Shown: piece by piece, positions 45,897 to 54,600 of the stretch
How the letters are laid out: each line of letters opens with the position of its first letter
How positions within the stretch are numbered: position 1 is the stretch's first letter
From: an uncultured Eubacterium sp.
GTDB taxonomy: Bacteria; Bacillota; Clostridia; Lachnospirales; Lachnospiraceae
Direction: 5' to 3'
Length of the DNA stretch: 64,000 nucleotides
Assembly (NCBI GenBank): GCA_910579145.1
Contig: CAJTTQ010000001.1
Coordinates: 110,097-174,096, forward strand
The notes under the pieces: generated by a model
The model's input: the letters and a program-made list of their open reading frames with translations, nothing else
What the model was told of the DNA's origin: nothing
The model's database searches: none
Program-made: the position numbers and the translations under genes

Positions 45897-46903
45897 TAAA
45901 AGAGGCACTACATGAAGTGATCAATCACCGGGATCTCGAATATGACATGGCAAAGGGAGTCATGCAGGAAATCATGTCAGGTACGGCGACGCATGCGCAG
46001 ATGGCAGCGTATCTGACCGCGCTCCGCATGAAGGGGGAGACGATCACGGAAATTACGGCATCCGCACAGGTGATGCGCGATATGGCGATACATCTTTGTC
46101 CGCCGTATGAGGTATTGGAAATCGTGGGGACAGGAGGGGATGAGGCAGGTACATTTAATATCTCCACGACGTCAGCTTTCGTCATCGCGGCGGCGGGAAT
46201 TCCGGTGGCAAAGCATGGGAACCGAAGTGTTTCCAGTAAGAGCGGCGCGGCCGACGTACTCGAGAGCCTTGGCGCGAAGCTTGCCATTGACGTGGAAAAG
46301 GAACAAAAAGTTCTTGATGAGACCAATATGTGTTTTCTGTTCGCCCAGGCGCATCATGCCTCTATGAAAAATGTGGGGCCTGCGCGCAAGGAGATGGGGG
46401 AGAGGACGATGTTTAACATACTCGGGCCGCTTACGAATCCGGCAAATTCGTCCTTTCAGTTATTAGGCGTATACGATGTATCCCTGGTGGAAAAACTGGC
46501 AGAAGTACTTAGCAATCTCGGGGTGACGAGGGGCATGGCCGTGTGTGGTTCGGACGGATTGGATGAGATCACGCTTACCGGGCCGAGCCACTGCTGTGAG
46601 ATCCGGGAGGGGACATTCCGGTCGTATGATATCACACCGGAACAGTTCGGAATGAAGCGGTGTGAAATGAGTGAGCTGATCGGCGGTACACCGGAAGAAA
46701 ACGCGGAGATCACGAGAGGTATTTTAGAGGGGAAGATCACGGGTGCGAAGAGGGATATTGTCACATTGAATGCCGGAACGGCGATCTATCTCGGAAAACT
46801 CGGTATCACGCTGGAAGAGGGCATCAAAGAGGCCGCAGAAATTTTGGCCAGCAGAAAGGCGGCAGAAAAACTGGAAGAGTTTGTGGCAGCTACGAACCGG
46901 TAA
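45893..46903 (+). CDS. trpD: Anthranilate phosphoribosyltransferase
   Basis: A 336-residue TrpD. GTGGDEAGTFNISTT, KHGNRSVSSKSGAADVLE and NVGPARKEMGERTMFNILGP are the PRPP and anthranilate site motifs. It overlaps trpG by four bases (ATGA). A 57-base gap separates it from trpC. Confidence 0.95.
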   Translation: MIKEALHEVINHRDLEYDMAKGVMQEIMSGTATHAQMAAYLTALRMKGETITEITASAQVMRDMAIHLCPPYEVLEIVGTGGDEAGTFNISTTSAFVIAAAGIPVAKHGNRSVSSKSGAADVLESLGAKLAIDVEKEQKVLDETNMCFLFAQAHHASMKNVGPARKEMGERTMFNILGPLTNPANSSFQLLGVYDVSLVEKLAEVLSNLGVTRGMAVCGSDGLDEITLTGPSHCCEIREGTFRSYDITPEQFGMKRCEMSELIGGTPEENAEITRGILEGKITGAKRDIVTLNAGTAIYLGKLGITLEEGIKEAAEILASRKAAEKLEEFVAATNR

Positions 46904-46960
46904 GAGGAGTATATCGTTGTTGTAAATTGGTGAAACGAACAGAAAGGAGGATAACATGGT

Positions 46961-47749
46961 ATGATATTAGATGATATTGCGGCTGCCACGAGGAAGCGCG
47001 TCGAAACGTGCAGACAGGAAATCTCATACGAGGAGATGAAAAGCAGAGCGTGCCAGATGGAGGTTACGGGAGCGTTCCCTTTTGAGGAGCGGCTGCGGGG
47101 AGACGGCATTCATTTCATATGCGAAGTGAAAAAAGCGTCCCCGTCAAAAGGAGTGATCGCGCCGCGTTTTCCCTATGTGGAGATTGCAGAAGAATATGAG
47201 AGGGCGGGGGCAGATTGTATTTCCGTTCTGACGGAACCAAATTATTTTTTGGGAAGCACGGGGTATCTCGCGGAAATACGGAAACATGTGGATATACCGC
47301 TGCTGCGGAAGGATTTTACCGTCGACGACTATATGATCTATGAGGCGAAAGTGATCGGCGCTGATGCAGTATTACTGATCTGCTCGCTGCTGGAAGAGGA
47401 GACGATCCGGGACTGGATCGGCCTGTGTGACAGCCTGGGACTGTCAGCGCTTGTGGAAGCGCACGATGAAGAGGAAGTGTCGATGGCAGCGCGGGCGGGC
47501 GCCAGGATGATCGGGGTCAACAACCGGAATCTCAAAACATTTCAGGTGGATGTAAGGAATTGTCTCCGGCTGCGGGAGATGGTCCCGCCGGATGTCGTGT
47601 TCGTGGCGGAGAGCGGTATCCAGACGCGGGAAGATGTTGAGGCGTTGGAGCGGGGAAACGTAAACGGCGTCCTGATCGGTGAGACATTGATGAAACGTCA
47701 GGATAAAGCTGCTGCCGTGAGGGAACTGCGGGGAAAGGAGCCGATGTGA
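46961..47749 (+). CDS. trpC: Indole-3-glycerol phosphate synthase
   Basis: A 262-residue TIM-barrel enzyme. ICEVKKASPSKGVIAP, SVLTEPNYFLGS, LLRKDFTVDDYMIYEAK and GVNNRNLKTF include the catalytic Lys and Glu residues. ATG 46961 lies ten bases after AAAGGAGG; a nearer ATG at 46956 is out of frame. Its stop overlaps trpF. Confidence 0.95.
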   Translation: MILDDIAAATRKRVETCRQEISYEEMKSRACQMEVTGAFPFEERLRGDGIHFICEVKKASPSKGVIAPRFPYVEIAEEYERAGADCISVLTEPNYFLGSTGYLAEIRKHVDIPLLRKDFTVDDYMIYEAKVIGADAVLLICSLLEEETIRDWIGLCDSLGLSALVEAHDEEEVSMAARAGARMIGVNNRNLKTFQVDVRNCLRLREMVPPDVVFVAESGIQTREDVEALERGNVNGVLIGETLMKRQDKAAAVRELRGKEPM

Positions 47750-48396
47750 AGATAAAGATCTGCGGTATCCGCCGGGAAGAGGATGTCAGGTTTTTAAACG
47801 AGAGTATGCCGGACTATGCCGGATTTGTCTTTGCTCCCTCGAGGCGCAGGGTTTTGCCGGAGCGGGCGCTTATTCTCAGGGAAAAACTGGACCGGCGGAT
47901 CCAGGTATTTGGTGTGTTTGTCAACGCGCCGGCCGATTATATCTGTGAGAGGGTCAGAGAGGGGAGCATTGATGCGGTACAGCTGCACGGGGATGAGTCG
48001 GAACAGGAGATACTAGAATTGAAAAAACGGACGGCGGTTCCGGTCATCAAGGCGGTCAGGGTGAGGAAGGCGGCTGACATCCGGCTGGCCGATCAGCTTC
48101 CCTGTGATTTCCTGCTGTTAGATACGTATTCGTCTGCGGGATACGGCGGGACGGGAAAAACATTTGCCTGGGAGATGATCCCGGAGAGGCTTTCACATCC
48201 CTTTTTTCTTGCCGGTGGTCTTGACTGGCACAATGTATGTCAGGCCATCGAACGGGTCGGCTGTTATGGAGTGGACGTGAGCGGCGGCGTGGAAACGGAT
48301 GGGAAAAAGGATGGTCAGAAGATCAAGCGTTTCGTTGAAAACGTGCGTTTTCTCGAAAACGATCGTTCTTCACAGAGCATAGGTGACAAAATTTAG
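47746..48396 (+). CDS. trpF: Phosphoribosylanthranilate isomerase
   Basis: A 216-residue TrpF barrel starting with KIKICGIRREEDV, with GFVFAPSRRRV, VQLHGDE, LLLDTYSSAGYGGTGKTF and FLAGGLDWHNV. The catalytic Cys is in KICGI. Start GTG 47746 overlaps the trpC stop, with AAAGGAG upstream. Confidence 0.94.
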   Translation: MKIKICGIRREEDVRFLNESMPDYAGFVFAPSRRRVLPERALILREKLDRRIQVFGVFVNAPADYICERVREGSIDAVQLHGDESEQEILELKKRTAVPVIKAVRVRKAADIRLADQLPCDFLLLDTYSSAGYGGTGKTFAWEMIPERLSHPFFLAGGLDWHNVCQAIERVGCYGVDVSGGVETDGKKDGQKIKRFVENVRFLENDRSSQSIGDKI

Positions 48397-48415
48397 TTAT
48401 AATTGGAGGTAAAAT

Positions 48416-49600
48416 ATGTCGAATGGACGTTTTGGTGTTCACGGCGGCCAGTATATACCGGAGACGCTGATGAACGCCGTGATCGAACTGGAACAGGCTT
48501 ACCGGACGTATAAGGATGATCCGGAATTTGTAAATGAATTTCATACGCTTCTTACGGCGTATGTAGGAAGGCCCTCTCTTTTGTACTATGCAAAGCGCAT
48601 GACAGAGGATCTGGGCGGGGCAAAGATTTATCTGAAGCGCGAGGATCTGAACCATACGGGTTCTCATAAACTCAATAACGCGCTCGGCCAGGCGCTATTG
48701 GCAAAGCGCATGGGGAAGACCCGTCTGATTGCGGAAACCGGAGCGGGACAGCACGGCGTGGCGACAGCGACGATTGCGGCATTTCTCAATATGGAATGCG
48801 AGGTTTTTATGGGAAAAGAAGACATTGACAGACAGGCGCTGAACGTTTACCGCATGGAACTGTTAGGTACAAAAGTGCATGCGGTGACGAGCGGAACACA
48901 GACGTTGAAAGATGCGGTCAATGAGACGCTGCGGGAGTGGACGAACCGGATCGCCGACACGCACTATGTGATCGGTTCCGTCATGGGGCCTGCGCCATTT
49001 CCGGAGATCGTGAGGGATTTCCAGAGCGTGATCGGAACAGAGATCCGGCAGCAGCTCATGGAGCGGGAGGGGCGGCTGCCGGATGCGGTCATTGCCTGTG
49101 TCGGCGGTGGAAGCAATGCGATGGGTGCATTTTATGATTTTATCCCGGATGATTCTGTGCGGCTCATCGGCTGTGAGGCGGCGGGCCACGGGGTGGAGAC
49201 GGAGAAGAACGCGGCGACGATCGCCAACGGAACGCCGGGCATCTTCCACGGGATGAAGTCGTATTTCTGTCAGGATGAATATGGTCAGATCGCGCCGGTG
49301 TACTCGATTTCCGCGGGTCTTGATTATCCCGGCATCGGGCCGGAGCACGCGCATCTCCACGATACGGGAAGGGCAGAATACGTGCCGGTTACGGATGAAG
49401 AAGCCGTGTCAGCGTTTGAGTATCTTTCGAGAACAGAAGGGATCATTCCGGCGATCGAGAGTTCACACGCGCTGGCGCATGCGAGGAAAATAGCGCCTGA
49501 GATGGGAAAAGACCAGATCATCGTTGTAAACATTTCCGGCCGGGGAGACAAAGACGTGGCGGCGATCGCCAGATACAGGGGGGTTGAAATCTATGAATAA
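48416..49600 (+). CDS. trpB: Tryptophan synthase beta chain
   Basis: A 394-residue PLP enzyme of the TrpB1 type. The PLP lysine is K85 in [27 protein letters not shown] and [10 protein letters not shown] are the other hallmarks. It condenses indole from TrpA with serine. GGAGG precedes ATG 48416; it overlaps trpA by eight bases. Confidence 0.96.
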   Translation: MSNGRFGVHGGQYIPETLMNAVIELEQAYRTYKDDPEFVNEFHTLLTAYVGRPSLLYYAKRMTEDLGGAKIYLKREDLNHTGSHKLNNALGQALLAKRMGKTRLIAETGAGQHGVATATIAAFLNMECEVFMGKEDIDRQALNVYRMELLGTKVHAVTSGTQTLKDAVNETLREWTNRIADTHYVIGSVMGPAPFPEIVRDFQSVIGTEIRQQLMEREGRLPDAVIACVGGGSNAMGAFYDFIPDDSVRLIGCEAAGHGVETEKNAATIANGTPGIFHGMKSYFCQDEYGQIAPVYSISAGLDYPGIGPEHAHLHDTGRAEYVPVTDEEAVSAFEYLSRTEGIIPAIESSHALAHARKIAPEMGKDQIIVVNISGRGDKDVAAIARYRGVEIYE

Positions 49601-50363
49601 GGTAGCAGAGGCATTTATAAATAAGAAGGCATTTATTCCATTCGTGACCGCGGGGGATCCTGACCTGGAGACGACGGAGAAGATCCTTTTTGCGATGCAG
49701 GAAAACGGGGCGGACTTAATTGAAATCGGAATCCCGTTTTCTGATCCGGTCGCTGAGGGGATCGTGATCCAGCAGGCGGACGAACGGGCGCTGGCAGCGG
49801 GGACGACAACGGATCATATATTTGATATGGTAGAGAACATAAGGGACGGCATTCATATCCCGATGGTCTTTATGACGTATGTGAATGTGATCTTTGTGTA
49901 TGGGATAGAGAAATTTGCCAAGCGGACAAAGGAGATCGGAATGGCGGGCGTGATCGTACCGGATGTACCATTTGAGGAAAAAGCGGAGTTAGAACAGGTT
50001 TTTGGCCGGTACGGCCTGGAGGTCATCTCCCTGATCGCCCCGACGTCGAAAGACAGGATCCAGTCCATCGCCAAACAGGCGAAAGGGTTTGTGTACTGCG
50101 TCTCAAGCCTCGGCGTGACGGGAGTGCGCGCGACGATCCAGGAAGGAGTGGCCGATATGGTGCGCGAGGTAAAAAAAGCCAAGGATATCCCGTGTGCGGT
50201 CGGGTTCGGCATCTCGACGCCTGAGCAGGCAAGAGAAATGGCGCAGATCTCGGACGGCGTCATCGTCGGAAGCGCGATCGTGAAATTAGTCGGCCAGTAC
50301 GGAAGGGACTGCGTGGACCATGTCGGGGAATATGTACGCGCGATGAAACAGGCGATCATGTAG
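49593..50363 (+). CDS. trpA: Tryptophan synthase alpha chain
   Basis: A 256-residue TIM-barrel lyase that frees indole from indole-glycerol phosphate. [30 protein letters not shown] (catalytic Glu) and [11 protein letters not shown] are typical. ATG 49593 lies inside the end of trpB with AGGGGGG upstream. It ends the operon; no good terminator was seen in the 122 bases after it. Confidence 0.95.
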   Translation: MNKVAEAFINKKAFIPFVTAGDPDLETTEKILFAMQENGADLIEIGIPFSDPVAEGIVIQQADERALAAGTTTDHIFDMVENIRDGIHIPMVFMTYVNVIFVYGIEKFAKRTKEIGMAGVIVPDVPFEEKAELEQVFGRYGLEVISLIAPTSKDRIQSIAKQAKGFVYCVSSLGVTGVRATIQEGVADMVREVKKAKDIPCAVGFGISTPEQAREMAQISDGVIVGSAIVKLVGQYGRDCVDHVGEYVRAMKQAIM

Positions 50364-50411
50364 ATTGTGGAAGATGTGTTTAAAATTTCACTTTTCTTTT
50401 TTTCCTTTATG

Positions 50412-50420
50412 TGATAAAAT
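50412..50420 (+). promoter_or_regulatory. Possible extended -10 before the PPIase lipoprotein gene
   Basis: TGA plus TAAAAT (50415-50420) in a T/A-rich stretch; no clear -35. Confidence 0.35.
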
Positions 50421-50485
50421 AAAAATGCTAAGTAATTTTAGGAAAAATAAGTCAGTCCGTTTTCGGGCGATAGGAGGAAAACGAA

Positions 50486-51586
50486 GTGAAGAAAAGAGCA
50501 GTAGTTGTTAGTGTATTATTATCGGCATCACTTTTCCTGACAGGATGTTCATGGAGTGATATCGCGGCAAAATTTACAGGTGCGGATACGGAATCTACCC
50601 AGTCTTCGGGAGATAAAGACTATGTGGCAGCAGACTGTGTGACACTCGCGGAGTACAAAGGCGTTGAGGTGGACTGTACAGTCAGTGATGATGAGCTCCA
50701 GTCAGAGATCGACTCTACATTGAGCAGTCATTCCACGGAAAACAAGATTAAAAAAGGAACCTGTAAAAAAGGTGATACGGTCAGCATTGATTTTGTCGGA
50801 AAAATCGATGGAAGAGAGTTTGACAATGGAAGCGCCGAAGATTATTCGATCACGTTGGGCAGTTCCGGGTTTATTGATGGGTTTGACGACGGTGTCATCG
50901 GTATGAAAGTCGGAAAGAAAAAGGATTTGAAGCTTCGTTTTCCGGATGATTATGGGAAAGACGAGCTGAACGGCAAAGATGTGGTATTTACCGTAACGCT
51001 GAATTACATTTCAGAGACGGTCACACCGGAGTTCAATGATGAGTTTGTAGCGAATAACACCGAAAATAAGACAGTGGACGAGTTTAAAACAGCGACCCGC
51101 CAGAACCTTTCCCAGCAGAAGAAGGATAAGGCGGGAGAGACTGCTTTTGGAACGATAGAGGAAGGCTCCGAAGTGAAAACGTATCCGGAAAGCCTGGTCA
51201 GCATGTGTTCTTCCCAGCTGGATGCGTACTATCGGTATATGTCGACCCAGTACGGGTTTGAAGATTTTAATGCTTTTCTGACTCAGATGCAGATGAACGA
51301 GGATTCTTATAAGCAGATGCTCGACCAGTCGGCTCAGAGTATTGCCAAAACACAGCTCGTGGCAGAGGCGATTGCCGTCAAGGAGGGAATCGCGGTAAGC
51401 GATGAGGAGATCAAAGAGGAGATTACGAATGCCGTTTCGCAGGGAGGTCAGACAGAAGAAGATCTTCGCAAGAGTTTTCAGGAACTTTATGGCGATGTGA
51501 TCACGATAGAGGAGTATTATCGTATTACATTGACAACAAATAAAGTTGTGGATTTTGTAGGCGAAAATGCAAAGATTGTCGAATAA
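50486..51586 (+). CDS. Trigger-factor-like lipoprotein with FKBP domain
   Basis: A 366-residue protein whose body matches trigger factor but whose N-terminus is a lipoprotein signal: basic start, hydrophobic core and lipobox LTGC with C21. The ribosome-binding domain is missing. An FKBP-type peptidyl-prolyl isomerase domain (about 90-180, KGDTVSIDFVGKIDGREFDN) is followed by the helical chaperone arms (185-365, e.g. TPEFNDEFV and KIVVD-type end). It likely helps fold secreted proteins at the outer face of the membrane, a job like PrsA. Start GTG 50486 is nine bases after GGAGG. Confidence 0.85.
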   Translation: MKKRAVVVSVLLSASLFLTGCSWSDIAAKFTGADTESTQSSGDKDYVAADCVTLAEYKGVEVDCTVSDDELQSEIDSTLSSHSTENKIKKGTCKKGDTVSIDFVGKIDGREFDNGSAEDYSITLGSSGFIDGFDDGVIGMKVGKKKDLKLRFPDDYGKDELNGKDVVFTVTLNYISETVTPEFNDEFVANNTENKTVDEFKTATRQNLSQQKKDKAGETAFGTIEEGSEVKTYPESLVSMCSSQLDAYYRYMSTQYGFEDFNAFLTQMQMNEDSYKQMLDQSAQSIAKTQLVAEAIAVKEGIAVSDEEIKEEITNAVSQGGQTEEDLRKSFQELYGDVITIEEYYRITLTTNKVVDFVGENAKIVE

Positions 51587-51597
51587 TAGGAAGAATA

Positions 51598-51625
51598 AAG
51601 GGACTGTATTAAAGCAGTCCCTTCT
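51598..51625 (+). terminator. Terminator after the PPIase lipoprotein gene
   Basis: A nine-bp perfect stem (51598-51606 with 51615-51623) and an eight-base loop; the T-run is poor, so efficiency is doubtful. Confidence 0.6.
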
Positions 51626-51676
51626 CATTATGTTACAGACAAGGGCAGTTCGCTTGTGTGAAAGAAGGAGGGTTAT

Positions 51677-54600
51677 ATGGAACAGACAAACAAATGTAAG
51701 AGCCTGCCAAAGCGGGTGTTGAGCATCGTCATGGCGCTGGCGTTTGTCGTCAGCGGTCTGCAGGTCTCGGGGAACCCGGCTGTCGTGAAAAATGCCAGGG
51801 CGGCTTCGACGAGCAGTACGATGGAGACGGAAACGTATCTGGATGAGCGTTATGTCAAGGATACCGAGGTGCTGCGGTTTTATAAGATCCTGGCGAACGC
51901 GGAGCGGATGGGGGATCTGTCCGAAGTGGATGGCGTGCCTGCCAGCCAGGTGCTTCAAAACTGTACGTCGTCAGACTACACGAAAGATGTATATGGTACA
52001 TATCTGACGGAGTATTCGGGAAAGATCAATTTTTCCGGCTTGACAGTCAAAAACGTAGACGGCATCGGATGGGCGAGATCGGCGAAGGAGATCGATCTGT
52101 CAGGCGCCGTGTTTACGAATGCGCTGACAGAGATCCCGGCCAATGAGTTTGCTGCCTGTAAGGCGCTGGAGAAGATCGTACTGCCGGGTACGGTCAAAAA
52201 GATCGGCGGGAATGCGTTTGAGTCGTGTTTGAAGCTTAGTACGCTGGTGATCGGAAGCGGTACGGACGGCATCGTAGACCTGACCAATGTAGACGAGATC
52301 GGTGCGTCCGCGTTCAGCAGCTGTTCGAGTATGGAAGAGGTGAAGTTCGCTCCGTATGGAACGCATGATTCGGAACTAAAGATCGGCGCGAACGCGTTTT
52401 CATCCTGTGCGAAGATCAGACAGATTGAAATCCCGATCAAGACGGCGGATAATCTCGGCGCGAATGCGTTTGAAAACTGTGAGAATCTCGAGAAGGTCGG
52501 GTTGCAGAATGATCTGAGTTATGTAAGCAATGCCCTATTTAAAGGGGCAAGTACTGCTAGCGGGGAAGGGCTGTTATTGTATATCATCGAGAAGGGGGAG
52601 GACAGTGTGAGCCGCCTTCCGGAACAGGTTACCTATATTGGTGACCAGTGTTTTTCGGGCGCCAATATGAAAACGCTGGATCTGACTCGTTGTACCAAAC
52701 TTGTCAAGATCAACCAGTATGCGTTTTCTGGTTCGCAATGGATCCTGCAGGATCTCATCCTGCCTTCGTCATTAAAAGAAATTGAGATGATGGCCTTTAA
52801 TGCCTGCAAATTGGATTCGCTTACGATCCCTGAAAATTGTTCCATAATCGGGGAAGGGGCGTTTTCCCGGTCCGGTCTTTCCTCGATCCAACTGCCCAAA
52901 ACGCTGAAAGAGATCAGGAAAGAGACATTTAGTGAATGTCAATATCTGCGAGGTGAGGACATTACCATCCCGACTGGTTCCGTTTTGGAGACGATCGGTA
53001 GTCGCGCGTTTAAAGAGTGTAAACAGTTGGGAACGACAGCATTCCTGAAAGATTTAACAGATCTGCAAACGATAGAAGATGAGGCATTTTCGAATTGTTA
53101 TGAAGTATATAAATTAAACGTTACGAATGAGCAGAGTAATCTGTATGGAGATAAGAGGATCATCAGCGGACTAGAAGAAATCATCCTTCCAGACTGTGTC
53201 CAAACGCTCGGTGCAAGTGTATTTGCGGATAACTACGCGCTGCGCAGGGCGGATTTGGGAACGGGAGTCATCCATCTCCCGGATAAAGCATTCTTTAACT
53301 CCCGGACGACGGCTTCTAAGTCTGGAGCTGGTCTGGAAACGGTCATAGTATCGGGGAATCTTCAGAGCATCGGTGAAGAGGCATTTGCCAATCAGTCAAG
53401 GCTGCACACGATCGGATACCGGGATGGAAGTACGAAAACAGTCGAAGACGGGGTGGTCCAGTTTAAAGAAGGTCTTCTGTCTGTCGGGGCAAAGGCATTT
53501 TTAGGCTGTGGGATCCAGAGCAGTTTTTCAACGTCAGCAGCAGATGCCTATGTAATAAAAGGTGCGGTGAAAGATACTTACTCGGCTGGGTGCAGTAAAT
53601 TCCTCATATATGATTACGAAAATGTAGGAAAAGAAGATGATTACTGCCGGATTGGGTATATCAATGAAAGCGATATTGTGAATACAGCTGATTTGATCAA
53701 AGATGGTGATTATGTCGCGATTGGCGGTCTGACGGAGAGCGGCAGCGAAAAATATGATCTCGTTCATCTCGTTGCCAAAGAGGTGTACGTGACTGGCAGA
53801 ATTTCGATCGTTCCGCTTGAGGGGGCACAGGCGTTTTCGTTCTTTTCTACGTACGATACGGAATCAGAATCCTATCAAAACCGTTTATTCTGTAATTCGA
53901 ATACGATGAATGTCGTGTATTTCGCTGCAGAAGCGTTATCGACAGCTGTATCTAAAGAACCGGCGGTCGGAGCGCAGGCAGTCTGGACTTCGGTTACCGC
54001 AAACCATGCGGTTCCCAATGTGGCGGTGCCTAATGTACTTTCAAAGTCGTTTATGGCTTCCTATGTGTTTGGAGTGGAAAATGTGATCATCCCGGATACA
54101 GTCATTGATGATAAATTGGGAGAACGCGCGTTTGAAGGATGTATTAACCTGAATGAAGTAACATTGTCTAAAAACCTCACGGAGATCAAGAATGGTACGT
54201 TTGCCGGCGCCGGTATGGAAGTTTTAAATTCCTTAAATACTTCGACGGAGGCAAAATATGATGATTACTACGGACTTCGGACGGTAAAAAGTTCCGAGGC
54301 AGGAAGTGTTACGATCCCCAACAGCGTAAAAACGATCGGCACGAATGCGTTTAGCAACTGTTACAATCTCCTGCTGCAGACAAAAGGCGGCAGTTCATTT
54401 GGAACGGGTGTGGAGAGTATTGGCGATAACGCCTTTATGAACTGTCTCTCACTGGACAGCATCCGCTTTCCAACGACGCTCAAGACGATCGGCAGGGAAG
54501 CGTTTGCCGGGTGCAGCGTTCAGGAGCAGAAACAGCGGGAAAGCTTCTATACCAATACTGGTCAGAGATATGTGTACTGGTGTAATCGGCGTGAGTATGG

